Made by a program: the position numbers and the translations under genes. A stretch of DNA of 64,000 nucleotides from Comamonas sp. (lineage in GTDB: Bacteria; Pseudomonadota; Gammaproteobacteria; Burkholderiales; Burkholderiaceae_C), in NCBI GenBank assembly GCA_015478895.1, contig JADMKK010000049.1:1-64000 (forward strand), written 5' to 3'. This document shows positions 7,203 through 16,440 of the stretch, one piece after another. The notes under the pieces are model-generated. The model did not search any database. It was not told where the DNA came from and saw nothing but the letters and a program-made list of their open reading frames with translations. Positions within the stretch are counted from its first letter, which is position 1. Each line of letters opens with the position of its first letter.

Positions 7203-8532
7203 ATTTACGCATGAACTCGAGGTCTGGTTGTTTGACCGGCGCGTGGGCCGCCTGTCGCTGGTGCATGGGCGGCTGAGCTTTACCTACGCGCCCGAGTGGC
7301 TGGCGCTGCCGCAGGCCCGTGCCTTGTCGTATTCGCTGCCTTTGCAGGCTCCGCCGTTTGACGATCACCAGACCCGGCCTTTCTTTGCCGGTTTGCTGCC
7401 CGAGGGGCAGATGCGCCGCCTGATTGCCCAGCAGTTTCAGGTCTCGGGCCAGAACGACTTTGCGCTGCTGGAGCACATTGGCGGCGAGTGCGCGGGGGCG
7501 GTGACTTTTCTGGAGCCAGGGCAGGCCTTGCCGCAGACAGATACGAGCGATCCGGTGAATGCAACCCTTGCGACTAATGCAACCGCAGTGGCGGGCAATG
7601 TGCAGTGGCTCAGCGATGAGCAGTTGGTGGCGGTGTTGGACGAGTTGCCGCGCCGCCCCATGCTGGCGGGTGCTGACGGGCTGCGTCTGTCGCTGGCAGG
7701 GGCGCAAGACAAGTTGCCAGTGGTGTTGGATGACAGCGTGCCAGGTCAGCCGCGCTTGGGCTTGCCGCTGCATGGCGCGCCCAGCTCGCACATTTTGAAG
7801 CCCGCCATTCATGCGGTGCACGACAGCGTGGCTAATGAAGGCTTTTGCATGCTGCTGGCCCAGGTGATGGGGCTGCGCCCGGCGCAGGCGCGCATGCACA
7901 CGGTGCGGGGCCGCTCGTTTTTGCTGGTAGAGCGTTATGACCGCGTGCGCGACGCGGCAGACCCGGCAGGCCAGCGCCAGCGGCTACACCAGGAAGACTT
8001 TTGCCAGGCATTGGGTGTGGTGCCTGAGCTCAAATACCAGAACGAGGGCGGGCCCAGTCTGGCGCAATGCTTTGCCCTGCTGCGCAGCGTGACCCGGCCC
8101 AGCGCGCCCCAGGTGTTGCGCTTGCTGGACGGGGTGATCTTCAACGCGCTGATTGGCAACCATGATGCGCATGGCAAGAACTTCTCCCTGCTGTATGGCG
8201 CCAGGGGGGCCGTGCTGGCACCGTTTTACGATCTGCTCTCCACGGCGGTCTACCCCACGCTGACACCCAAGATGGCCATGAAGCTGGGCAGCAAATACAA
8301 GTTCAGCGAACTGGAGCCGCGCCACTGGGAGCAGTTTGCGGCAGAAGCAGGCTTGGCCAAGGCAGCCACCCGCAAGCGTTTGCAAGCACTGGCCACCGAG
8401 CTGCCGCTGGCCGCACACCAACTGCAAGCCGCCCCGCAGCACGGGTTGGCAGGCAGCGCTGTGGTGGAGCAGATCATTGAATTGATCGAGCAGCGCTGCG
8501 CTTTGACGCTGAGGCGTATCGCCGCCGCCTGA
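7192..8532 (+). CDS. hipA: HipA-like Ser/Thr kinase toxin
   Basis: Kinase of the HipA family; the E. coli member phosphorylates glutamyl-tRNA synthetase and causes growth arrest. The N-terminal lobe contains the FAGLLPEG signature. The kinase motifs are intact: SLAGAQDK near residue 167, HILKP near 200, catalytic NHDAHGKNFS near 322 and YDLLST near 347. At 446 aa it is full length. The GTG/ATG region overlaps hipB. Nothing suggests inactivation. Confidence 0.93.
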   Translation: MASEFTHELEVWLFDRRVGRLSLVHGRLSFTYAPEWLALPQARALSYSLPLQAPPFDDHQTRPFFAGLLPEGQMRRLIAQQFQVSGQNDFALLEHIGGECAGAVTFLEPGQALPQTDTSDPVNATLATNATAVAGNVQWLSDEQLVAVLDELPRRPMLAGADGLRLSLAGAQDKLPVVLDDSVPGQPRLGLPLHGAPSSHILKPAIHAVHDSVANEGFCMLLAQVMGLRPAQARMHTVRGRSFLLVERYDRVRDAADPAGQRQRLHQEDFCQALGVVPELKYQNEGGPSLAQCFALLRSVTRPSAPQVLRLLDGVIFNALIGNHDAHGKNFSLLYGARGAVLAPFYDLLSTAVYPTLTPKMAMKLGSKYKFSELEPRHWEQFAAEAGLAKAATRKRLQALATELPLAAHQLQAAPQHGLAGSAVVEQIIELIEQRCALTLRRIAAA

Positions 8533-8585
8533 GTGGCTTTTAACTACTGATCGAGCACATCTGGCTTGGTTGTTGTTGGGTGGAA

Positions 8586-8657
8586 AATTCCTGATCGGGT
8601 AATATTTCTGGCTTTTTGAAATATCAGGAGGATAATTACCCGATCAGGTAATTTTTT
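8586..8657. promoter_or_regulatory. Two further HipB-type boxes downstream of hipA
   Basis: AATTCCTGATCGGGTAATA (8586-8604) and the near-perfect palindrome TTACCCGATCAGGTAA (8636-8651). They share CCCGATCAGG with the upstream boxes, so hipBA is flanked by two box pairs about 1.75 kb apart. Confidence 0.6.
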
Positions 8658-8686
8658 GTTTAATTAGTGCGAATATCTAATTATTT

Positions 8687-8740
8687 AATAGCTGGCAGCG
8701 CTTGCTGCATAAAGGCTAGAGGCATATTTGGTGCTTGAAA
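8687..8740 (+). repeat. Dispersed palindromic repeat, copy 4
   Basis: AATAGCTGGCAGCGCTTGCT, then GCATAAAGGCTAGAGGCATA and TTTGGTGCTTGAAA. Confidence 0.75.
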
Positions 8741-8781
8741 ATATTGCAATCAGCGTAAAAACATGCACCTGATGCCTGATA

Positions 8782-8814
8782 AAAAAAGCCCTGACGATTG
8801 ATTCAAGGCTTTTT
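8782..8814 (-). terminator. Terminator of the chemoreceptor gene
   Basis: AAAAAGCC and GGCTTTTT arms around a 16-base loop, just past the stop of the leftward chemoreceptor gene. T runs occur on both strands, so it may act in both directions. Confidence 0.75.
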
Positions 8815-8834
8815 GGGTAGCGGGCATGGGGGCT

Positions 8835-10544
8835 TTAGAAGCTTTCCCATTCATCCGTTTCAGGCTTGCTGAGGGTGGCTGCTGGCAGAATTTTGGCGAC
8901 AGGTGCTGGGTGGGGTGCCGCAGTGCGGGCGCCAGACGGTGCAGGTGATGCGATGGTGCGGGGTGCTGCTTGGGGGCGATTGGCAGCGGGCGTGCTCTGG
9001 TGGCCGTGGCCTGTCAGCTTGAAGGTGGCCACGGCCTGCACCAGCTCTTGCGCCTGGCTGTTCAGGCTGGTAGCGGCGGCAGACATTTCTTCCACCAAGG
9101 CCGCGTTTTGCTGGGTGGCTTGGTCCATCTGCGTGATGGCCTCACCCACTTGGCTGACACCGGCGCTTTGCTCGGTGCTGGCGGCGCTGATCTCGCCCAT
9201 GATGTCGGTCACGCGGCGGATGCTGCTGACCACTTCGTCCATGGTGCTGCCCGCTTGGTCCACCAGGGTGGTGCCTTGCTGCACACGCTCCACGCTGACG
9301 GTGATCAGCGACTTGATTTCCTTGGCCGCTTCGGCGCTGCGCTGGGCCAGGGTGCGCACTTCGCTGGCCACCACGGCAAAACCACGGCCTTGCTCGCCCG
9401 CGCGGGCCGCTTCCACCGCAGCATTGAGCGCCAGGATATTGGTCTGAAAGGCAATGCTGTCAATCACGCTGATGATGTCGGCAATGCGGGTGCTGGATTC
9501 GCTGATGCCCTTCATGGTGTCCACCACCTCGGCCACCACTTGTCCGCCTTGCATGGCAATGCTAGAGGCGCTTTGTGCCAGCTGGTTGGCTTGGCGCGCG
9601 TTATCTGCGTTTTGCTGCACGGTGGAGCCCAGCTGTTCCATAGATGCCGAGGTTTCTTCCAGTGCGGCCGCCTGGTTTTCCGTGCGCGAGGAAAGATCCT
9701 TGTTGCCCTGGGCGATTTCCGCGCTGGCCAGTGAGACGCTGTCTGAGCCGTGGCGCACGGTGCGCACCACACCGGACAGGCTGTTTTGCATGTCACGCAG
9801 CGCGCCCAGCAGTTGCCCGATTTCATCGCGGGTCAGCACCTCAATGTTTTCACTCAGATCGCCTTCACCAATGCGCACCGCCACGTTGCGGGCGCGTTCT
9901 ACACCTCGCGAAATGCCGCGCGACAGGCGCCAGCTGATTACTACGGCGGCCAGCACAGTCAGGGCGATCAAAATACCGGCGATGGTGTAGAGCTGCGCAA
10001 ACATGGCACGAATCTCGGCCTGTGCAGCGGCAACGTCCTGCGTTTCACCATCAACCAGTTCCTGAATAGCGGCGATATAGGTGTCTGTGGCGGGAATGAA
10101 GGTCTGCTGTACGTAGCGTTGTATCTGCTGCGCATCAGCGCGCAGCTTCATGTCGTTGACTTCATCGCGTGCAGCCAGCCAGAGCTTGCGGCGTTCCACC
10201 ACTTTCTGGGCACGCTGCTGGGTCTGCGGTGTGGTGGCACGGTCTATATAGGCCTGCTGCTTCACATTGGTGTCTTGCGACGTGGCCGCCATGGCGCTCT
10301 TGAAAAAGTCCAGCATTTCCGTGCCCTGAGCAAAGCCCACGGCCAGCGAGCGCGCGGAGTTCTGGCGCACATCGCCTTGCCAGGCGCTGCCGATTTTCAG
10401 GCGCTCAGACGCTTCTTCCATGCGTTTGGTAGCCAAAGACACCTGCTCGACACGCCAAGCGGTAATGCCTGTCATCAACAAGAACAGGGCAACGATGAGT
10501 GCAAAACCCAGATTGAGTTTGTGCGCGATTTTGAGGTGATTCAT
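8835..10544 (-). CDS. Methyl-accepting chemotaxis protein
   Basis: Transmembrane chemoreceptor. Starting at the ATG whose product begins MNHLKIAHKLNLG (10544), residues 10-30 form the first membrane helix. A helical periplasmic ligand domain of about 150 residues follows, then a second helix (YTIAGILIALTVLAAVVI), a HAMP domain and the long signalling coiled coil. The hairpin tip contains FQTNILALNAAVEAARAGEQ. After a Pro/Ala-rich linker the protein ends in DEWESF, matching the xWExF-type pentapeptide that recruits CheR/CheB, so adaptation is likely intact. An upstream start at 10577 adds 11 residues and is less likely. Confidence 0.94.
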   Translation of the reverse strand: MNHLKIAHKLNLGFALIVALFLLMTGITAWRVEQVSLATKRMEEASERLKIGSAWQGDVRQNSARSLAVGFAQGTEMLDFFKSAMAATSQDTNVKQQAYIDRATTPQTQQRAQKVVERRKLWLAARDEVNDMKLRADAQQIQRYVQQTFIPATDTYIAAIQELVDGETQDVAAAQAEIRAMFAQLYTIAGILIALTVLAAVVISWRLSRGISRGVERARNVAVRIGEGDLSENIEVLTRDEIGQLLGALRDMQNSLSGVVRTVRHGSDSVSLASAEIAQGNKDLSSRTENQAAALEETSASMEQLGSTVQQNADNARQANQLAQSASSIAMQGGQVVAEVVDTMKGISESSTRIADIISVIDSIAFQTNILALNAAVEAARAGEQGRGFAVVASEVRTLAQRSAEAAKEIKSLITVSVERVQQGTTLVDQAGSTMDEVVSSIRRVTDIMGEISAASTEQSAGVSQVGEAITQMDQATQQNAALVEEMSAAATSLNSQAQELVQAVATFKLTGHGHQSTPAANRPQAAPRTIASPAPSGARTAAPHPAPVAKILPAATLSKPETDEWESF

Positions 10545-10755
10545 GGCAAACCGGTTCGAGGGAGAAAGGCACGGCACATGCCCAATCCAGGGCAGATGCC
10601 GTGTGGCCTCGTCGGTGTGCTTGAGATTGAGCTTCTCACGATGTAAGACCGAACGACGCTACAGCGCCATGCCGATGCTCAGCGTAGCGCTGCAAGAAGG
10701 CAATGGACGGGCGCGATCATATGTTTTCGCCTCGGCGATGGCATGAGATAAATTA

Positions 10756-10992
10756 ATGTTGCACTGCAAAAAAATATGTGGACGCAAGGTGCTGCATTTG
10801 CTAGACCGTTTGAGCAGGCGTTTTCCACTGGCCGAGCCCGACCTGCTGCGCCTCATGCACCGCACCCTCATCACAGACACCGTGCGTGCTTTGATCTTGG
10901 ATGAGCTGCGCCGCCTGCACGAAGGCGTGCTGGCGCGCTATGGTTTGCTACCCAGCCAGTTGCAAGCGTGGAAGGCAGCGCTAGATACATAG
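10756..10992 (+). CDS. Small hypothetical protein
   Basis: 78-residue protein, mostly helical with many Leu and Arg (LLDRLSRRFPLAEPDLLRLM, then ITDTVRALILDELRRLHEGV). It sits between the chemoreceptor and a LysR gene, with no obvious ribosome-binding site. Composition argues for real coding sequence; the first residues (MLHCKKICGRK) look unnatural, so the true start may differ or this may be a remnant. Family not recognised. Confidence 0.45.
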   Translation: MLHCKKICGRKVLHLLDRLSRRFPLAEPDLLRLMHRTLITDTVRALILDELRRLHEGVLARYGLLPSQLQAWKAALDT

Positions 10993-11176
10993 GGGCCTGT
11001 TCGTGGACTGCGGTGTCCAGCACCGGGGAGCCAAGGTTCTAGGCGCTATCCTTTCTCTAATAGTCATATGGCGTTCGATGTTGGGTGATGGGCTGCGCCA
11101 GAAGGGATTTCAGCGTGCCTTTGGGGCTTGTGACATGCCAATCACCAAGATGAAAATTGATGAAAGAGGCTGCAGT

Positions 11177-12085
11177 ATGGGACTTAGAAAAAAATTCAAA
11201 CTGCTGGAAATTGAGTCTTTCATGAAAGCCGTGGAGACAAACAATTTCAAAGTTGCCGCGGAAAAGATGAACATTAGCGCGCCGGCATTTACGCGAAGAA
11301 TTCAAAATCTAGAAAACTCTTTGGGTGTCAAACTTTTTGAAAGAGACACGCGCAACATTGACTTGACGATGACTGGGCGTGAGTTCTACCGCGAAGTGGC
11401 CAAATGGATTGATGGTTTTGACAACATCGTTCTTAGATCTAGTGAAATTCAGCAGCGCCGCGTGATCACCATATCTATCGCGTGCGTGCCGTCGGTGGCC
11501 TACTATTTTTTGCCGCAATATATCGGTGAATTCACCGCCAAACACAGCAATGTGAAAGTGAATATTTACGACGCCAGTGCCAATGACGTGTTGTTGGCGG
11601 TGTCCAAGGGCGAGGTTGATTTTGGTATCAACTTCATCGGCAACCAAGAGTCCGATTTGGAGTTTCAATCCATTGCCATGGACCAGTTTGTGCTTGCTTG
11701 CCGGCAAGACAACCCTTTGGCGCGCCGCAGCACCATTGGCTGGAAGGAATTGGCAGACTTAACGCTGATTGGTGTCGGTAAGACCTCAGGCAACCGCGTG
11801 CTGCAAGACATTGAACTGGCTAACAACGGGATTTCTCTGGCGCTGAAGTTTGAAGCCAAGCATGTCACCACGGTGATTGGCATGGTGGAGGCGGGCATGG
11901 GCGTGGCAGCGGTACCCAGTTTGGCCATGCCTTCGCTCAAGCATCCGGTGTTGGCCTCGGTGCCTTTGATGGAGCCAAAAATCACCCGCAATATTGGCTT
12001 GATCAAACGGCGCGGGGTGCATTTGCAGGATGCTGCCAATGATTTCTATGATTTCATTCGGAACAATCAGTTGCACGACCATTAA
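11177..12085 (+). CDS. LysR family transcriptional regulator
   Basis: 302-residue LTTR. The helix-turn-helix spans about residues 8-65 (FKVAAEKMNISAPAFTRRIQ, then LGVKLFERDTR), followed by a two-lobed substrate-binding effector domain. I chose ATG 11177 because AAAGAGG lies just upstream and the length fits the family; a longer frame back to 11003 has an unnatural leader. It faces a Bug protein and a PrpF/GalD-type isomerase across a shared terminator, and may control them, although LTTRs more often sit divergently to their targets. Confidence 0.88.
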   Translation: MGLRKKFKLLEIESFMKAVETNNFKVAAEKMNISAPAFTRRIQNLENSLGVKLFERDTRNIDLTMTGREFYREVAKWIDGFDNIVLRSSEIQQRRVITISIACVPSVAYYFLPQYIGEFTAKHSNVKVNIYDASANDVLLAVSKGEVDFGINFIGNQESDLEFQSIAMDQFVLACRQDNPLARRSTIGWKELADLTLIGVGKTSGNRVLQDIELANNGISLALKFEAKHVTTVIGMVEAGMGVAAVPSLAMPSLKHPVLASVPLMEPKITRNIGLIKRRGVHLQDAANDFYDFIRNNQLHDH

Positions 12086-12115
12086 AAAAGCCAGGGGCTG
12101 GTGGGCCCGCTGGCT
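12084..12115 (-). terminator. Terminator between lysR and the Bug gene
   Basis: AGCCAG and CTGGCT arms around a GC-rich loop; read leftward the stem is followed by TTTTTT, so it ends the leftward transcript. Confidence 0.6.
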
Positions 12116-12152
12116 GTCAAAGAAGTTGGAAATACGGGGGACGGGTGGCGAA

Positions 12153-13117
12153 TCAGTCCGTCTTCAAGTTAGCGGTCTTCACCACATTGCTCCACTTTTG
12201 CACTTCGTTGCTTACTAGGTTGTGCAAGTCTTGAGGTGTGCTGGTGCGCACATAGGCACCTTGGGCCACAAATTTGTCGACCACTTCTTTTTCTTGCAGC
12301 ACTTCGTTCAGGGCCTTGTTGAGGGTCTGAATGATGTGGCTAGGCGTTTTCGCGGGCGCAAAAAAAGCGTACCACTGCTCCACTTCCACGCCCTTTACGC
12401 CCAGCTCTGCCAGGGTGGGTATGTTTGGCAGCACGGCGACGCGCTCTTTGCCGGCAATTGCAACGGCATTGACTTGGCCTGCGTTCACAAAGGGGTAGGC
12501 CGAGAACAAGCTGGGGAACATGATCTGCGTTTGGCCACCCACAGTGTCAGCCATGGCGGGTGCCGAGCCTTTGTAGGGAATCTGAAGCATTTCTGCGCCA
12601 GAGACCAGTTTGAACAGTTCGCCCGCAAAATGCGGAGCCGTGCCATTACCTGCCGAAGCGTAATTGAATTTATCGGGATTTTTTTGCTTTCTTCAATAAA
12701 GCTCTTGAGCGAATCCACTTTGAGGTTTTTGGTCGAAACCATCAGAGTAGGTGATTCACAAACTAAACCAATGGGCTCAAAGTCTTTGACCGGGTCATAG
12801 CGCAATTTTTGCAAGGCGGGATTCATGCCATGCGTCGCAATATAGCCAAACAAAATAGTGTGGCCATCAGGTTTGGCTTTGGCGACATATTCGGTACCAA
12901 TAGCTCCATTACCGCCAGCTTTATTTTCGACAATAAAGCTTTGTTTGAGTTTCTCACCCATACGTTGCGAAATAATGCGCGCCATGGCATCGTTGCCGCC
13001 ACCTGCAGCGGTAGGAACTACGATGGTAATTGGTCGGTCGGGGTATTGTGCCCATGCCAGTGCGGGCAGGGTCAGAGCGGCTACGGCGAAGATATTTTTA
13101 ACAGTTTTTTTGTTCAT
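12153..13117 (-). pseudogene. Frameshifted Bug/TctC tripartite tricarboxylate-type solute-binding protein
   Basis: Periplasmic binding protein of the Bug family, split by one frameshift. The N-terminal part (signal peptide, then YPDRPITIVVPTAAGGGNDA and PDGHTILFGY) runs normally to FIEESKK. The C-terminal part resumes in another frame with LQIPYKGSAPAMADTVGGQ and continues to the natural end. The break falls at a run of seven T on the + strand (12679-12685, A7 in the gene). One extra A would give SKKNPDKFNYASAGNG and restore the full protein of about 320 aa. It may be a true mutation, a slippage site or a homopolymer sequencing error. Its neighbour is the PrpF/GalD-type gene. Confidence 0.88.
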
Positions 13118-13138
13118 GGTTTGGTCTCCTTGATTGTC

Positions 13139-14212
13139 CTAATCTAAAAAAACATGGCCTTCAAATATCTTTCGGGCCGTGCGTATCATGCTTGCATTGG
13201 TAATGCATTCAAGGTCATTGAGGCTGTGGTCATAATCGACGCAGACTTCAATTTTTCCACTCGGGTGGGCAATATAGATGTGGTTTTTATTTTCTATTTT
13301 GATGCCGTCTTGGTGGCACAAAGTGCCAGGCATCAAGGTCGATATGGCAATGCCGACAGCGCCCGTGGCGGCATGGGCAGCATGGCAAACCTTTGGAGTG
13401 AAATAGCGTGAATTGACGATGTTCCACGCATCGGTTCTACCGATGAGAACGGGCTTGGGCAGCACGCTGTCGGTGATGTCACCCAGTCCCATGCGCGCTG
13501 CAGCCTCATGGCGTATAGCGTGAATTTTTTCCAGCAATGCCTTATCGGCATGCAATTCATCAGGCATCTCATCGCCGCGCAAGTTGAGCTGGTGGCTGTC
13601 CATCAGCACCATCAATTGGGCAGCATCAATGCAAGTTACATCAACGCCCAATATTTTCTCTTTGCGCTGACCGGTGGGAAATAACTTGCCGGTAATTCCA
13701 CCCAACATGGTTTTAAAGTTCAAATAAATGGGGGCGGCGCAATCTGATACGCCGTCAATTAGCACATCGCCCGTATAAATGACTTTTTCATCGGGGGTGC
13801 TGACGACCAAATCAGTTTTGGATTTGGTGTTTATATTGTAGACGCGGACTTTAGTCTCTGTGTTTTTTGCATTTACCAAACCTTGTTCAATTGCAAAGGG
13901 ACCTACGCCGGCCAGCATATTTCCGCAATTAGTTCGGGTATCAACGGTATTAGAGTCGACAGTGATTTGAGCAAATAGATAGTCCACATCACAATCTGGC
14001 TGTGTGGATTTTGAGACAATCGCCACTTTATTGGTGAGGGTGCTGCCACCACCTAAGCCATTAATTTGCAAGGGGTGGGACGTACCCATTACCTTGAGCA
14101 ATAAAGCATCACGCTCTTCTGTTTTTTCAGGCAGCCAATTTTTTAGAAAAAATGGGCCGCGTGAAGTGCCACTTCGCATTAATGTGCAGGGAATACTTTT
14201 TTGCATACCCAT
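13139..14212 (-). CDS. PrpF/GalD-type isomerase, probable 4-oxalomesaconate tautomerase
   Basis: 357-residue member of the PrpF family (diaminopimelate-epimerase-like fold). Family features include the opening IPCTLMRSGTSRGPFF, LQINGLGGGSTLTNKVAI, NCGNMLAGVG with its conserved Cys near residue 96, and HAATGAVGIA near the end. GalD and LigU of this family interconvert 4-oxalomesaconate tautomers in gallate or protocatechuate breakdown; PrpF itself isomerises aconitate in the methylcitrate cycle. No methylcitrate genes are nearby, and ligJ/ligK-type genes lie at the other end of the window, so the first role is favoured. It starts 22 bases upstream of the frameshifted Bug gene in the same operon. 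Confidence 0.82.
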   Translation of the reverse strand: MGMQKSIPCTLMRSGTSRGPFFLKNWLPEKTEERDALLLKVMGTSHPLQINGLGGGSTLTNKVAIVSKSTQPDCDVDYLFAQITVDSNTVDTRTNCGNMLAGVGPFAIEQGLVNAKNTETKVRVYNINTKSKTDLVVSTPDEKVIYTGDVLIDGVSDCAAPIYLNFKTMLGGITGKLFPTGQRKEKILGVDVTCIDAAQLMVLMDSHQLNLRGDEMPDELHADKALLEKIHAIRHEAAARMGLGDITDSVLPKPVLIGRTDAWNIVNSRYFTPKVCHAAHAATGAVGIAISTLMPGTLCHQDGIKIENKNHIYIAHPSGKIEVCVDYDHSLNDLECITNASMIRTARKIFEGHVFLD

Positions 14213-14481
14213 ATGGTCAACAAAAATAATGCTGTTGTAAATTTGATTATTAATAATGATTATTCAGTTTCTTGCAACAATGGATATTTTTGAATTCTAG
14301 AAACTTCTCATAACCGGTGAATATGCACTCGGCGTAATAACGGGGCTTGCGCGTGCGTGCCCTGCTCAGGCTGCGTGCTGCTCATTGAGCGTTTTGAAAA
14401 GCGTGTACAGCAAGCTGCAGGCGCGCGCAGCTTAGAGCGCTTAGCGCAAGAGTTGGGAGGGTGATAGCGCGGCCAACTTAA
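14213..14481. other. Intergenic stretch left of the IS element
   Basis: AT-rich promoter-like DNA (14235-14275) upstream of the isomerase gene, then GC-rich sequence without a convincing gene up to the left inverted repeat. Confidence 0.5.
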
Positions 14482-15301
14482 GGAACCTCTGCATACGGGT
14501 GCGGCAGCATCTGCGCCCATGCAGCAATTTGATCTCGGCCTGAATCTCTCTATCAAAAAGACACGCAAACGCGAATTCCTGGAGCAGATGCAGCAGGTCG
14601 TTCCATGGAAAGACTTAGTGGCATTGATTGCGGCCCCCAGCTCCACCAAGAACAGCACCCACTCGCGTGACCCAGAGATGCACCAGACCAAGAAAGGCAA
14701 CCAGTGGTACTTTGGCATGAAGGCCCATATTGGCGTGGATGCTGATTCTGGCTTGGTACACACCGTGCGTGGCACCGCAGCCAACGTCAATGATGTCGTG
14801 GAGGCAAACAGCCTGCTTCATGGACAAGAAACCGATGGCTACGGTGATGCTGGCTACCAAGGTGCAGACAAGCGTGCTGACATGCCAGCAGAGACACCGC
14901 AGCGCAAGCTGCGCTGGCACATCGCCATGAAGCGCCAAAAGCGCAAAGCACTGGATCCACAGCAGCCAATCGAAGCCTTGCAGGAGCAACTTGAAAAGGT
15001 CAAATCAAGTATTCGAGCCAAGGTCGAGCATCCATTTAGGGTGATCAAACGCCAGTTTGGCCACGTCAAGACTCGCTACCGAGGCTTGAGAAAGAACACC
15101 CAGCAACTGCACACCTTGTTTGCTTTGGCGAACTTGTGGATGGCACGTGCCCGCTTGCTGACAAACAGCAATTTCAAGCCAGTGATGCGTGCCTAAAAAG
15201 GCAGATGCCCGCGAAGCGCGGGCATCTTGGGACGGGTGAATCACATGAAATCTGCTCGTCCAGGCTCTACCTCCTGGGAATTCGATTTGTGCAGAGGTTC
15301 C
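14482..15301 (+). mobile_element. Internally deleted IS5-family insertion sequence
   Basis: Bounded by inverted repeats GGAACCTCTGCA (14482-14493) and TGCAGAGGTTCC (15290-15301). At about 820 bp it is shorter than the roughly 1.2 kb expected for this type. The transposase inside lacks its middle portion. No clear target duplication is visible at the borders. Confidence 0.85.
14519..15196 (+). pseudogene. IS5-family transposase with internal deletion
   Basis: The N-terminal helix-rich part (MQQFDLGLNLSIKKTRKREF, then VVPWKDLVALI) is joined in frame to the catalytic part (APSSTKN, MHQTKKGNQWYFGMKAHIGV). Intact relatives have about 100 more residues here, including the VDATLIAAPSSTKN segment that carries the first catalytic Asp. 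The second Asp (YGDAGYQG) and the Glu (VEHPFRVIKRQFG) remain. The junction at VALI-AAPSS suggests deletion through short homology. The product should be inactive but might be mobilised in trans if a full copy exists elsewhere. Confidence 0.85.
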
Positions 15302-15356
15302 CTAGCGCAGCACCTGAAGCGTGGGCCAGGCTGCGGACAGCAGAGTTCTAAAATAT

Positions 15357-15410
15357 TAATAGCAACTAGCCCTTGATGGATAAAGGCTGAAAGCCATTTT
15401 GATGCTTAAC
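15357..15410 (+). repeat. Dispersed palindromic repeat, copy 5
   Basis: TAATAGCAACTAGCCCTTGA, then TGGATAAAGGCTGAAAGCC and ATTTTGATGCTTAA, just right of the IS element. Confidence 0.7.
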
Positions 15411-15495
15411 TTCTACGGCCATGCCTAGAAAGCCGCAGCTTTGCGTGAGAGGCAAGGCAAAGCTATGGCGTATCTTGAGTGGTGTTACAGCAGCT

Positions 15496-16440
15496 CTAAG
15501 CCCAGCGCTTGCGCCGCCACCCAATGCGCGCAGACACCGCGCTGCCAAACTGGTTGACCAGCATGCCTGCAATCACTGTGGCCGTGCCTAGCCATTGCCA
15601 AGCGGTGGGTTGTTCGCCCAGCACGGCCATGGCGGCAATCAGCCCGACCACGGGCACCAGCAGTGAATAGGGTGTGACGCGGGCGGCGGTGTGGCGCTGC
15701 AACAATCGCGTCCAGAGGCTGTAGGCCAGTACGGTGGCTAGCAGTGCCAGGTACATCACGGCAAACAACGCTTTACTGTCAGCGGCTTGCAACTGTTGGA
15801 TGATTCCGTCCGTGCCTTCCTGCGCCCAGGCAAGGAGCCAGAACGGAGCGATGGGCACGAGACTGCTCCAGACGATAAACGGCAGCGGCGCGTAGCCCGG
15901 CGCGATCTGGCTGGCTTTGCGGGCAACAAGGTTGGACACCGCCCACATGAAGGCGGCGCCCAGCGTGAGTACCAAGCCGGCCAGCGTCATTTGCAGCGCA
16001 CCTTCTCCACGGCCTGCCGCAATCACCACCAAGCCCATAAATGCGACAACCAGCCCCCACCACTGCGGGGGTTTGGCACGCTCACCCAAAAGAGTCACGG
16101 CCAAAATCAAGGTAAAAAAGGCTTGGGTTTGCATGACCACCGAGGCCATACCGGCAGTCATGCCCAGCTTGAGTCCGATGAACAGCAGGCCAAACTGCCC
16201 CAGCCCTTGCGCCAGTCCATAGACCACCACATACGTCCACGGCATTTTTGGGGGGCGCACAAACAGCAGAAATGGCAGCGATGCCGCCATAAAGCGCAGG
16301 GCACCCAACACCATGGGGCTGAGCGTTTCCAGTCCCAGCTTCATGACCACAAAGTTCAGCCCCCAGATCACGATCACGGCCAGCGCGCACAGCCAATCGC
16401 CACGCGACATGCGCGTGGTGGTTACGGTCAGCGCGCTCAT
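15496..16440 (-). CDS. eamA: EamA-type drug/metabolite exporter
   Basis: 314-residue inner-membrane protein with ten predicted helices in two EamA repeats (VIVIWGLNFVVMKLGLETLS in the first; ATVLAYSLWTRLLQRH in the second). It matches closely what I recall of E. coli EamA, an O-acetylserine/cysteine exporter, including the WGLNFVV and SLLVPVVGL stretches. The substrate here is not known. It is last in a four-gene leftward operon; its ATG overlaps the stop of the epimerase gene by four bases. Confidence 0.87.
   Translation of the reverse strand: MSALTVTTTRMSRGDWLCALAVIVIWGLNFVVMKLGLETLSPMVLGALRFMAASLPFLLFVRPPKMPWTYVVVYGLAQGLGQFGLLFIGLKLGMTAGMASVVMQTQAFFTLILAVTLLGERAKPPQWWGLVVAFMGLVVIAAGRGEGALQMTLAGLVLTLGAAFMWAVSNLVARKASQIAPGYAPLPFIVWSSLVPIAPFWLLAWAQEGTDGIIQQLQAADSKALFAVMYLALLATVLAYSLWTRLLQRHTAARVTPYSLLVPVVGLIAAMAVLGEQPTAWQWLGTATVIAGMLVNQFGSAVSARIGWRRKRWA

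Noticed and set aside
8866-10646. Rightward frames overlapping the chemoreceptor gene
   Set aside because: The leftward frame has membrane helices, HAMP, the signalling tip and the EWESF tail; the rightward frames have none of the features of a protein family.
12153-13117. Programmed ribosomal frameshift in the Bug gene
   Set aside because: The family is not known to use it and the A7 run lacks a clear stimulatory structure; an indel or read error is simpler.
14235-14275. Fur box upstream of the PrpF/GalD-type gene
   Set aside because: The AT-rich sequence resembles the 19-base Fur pattern only loosely, and no iron-related gene is present.
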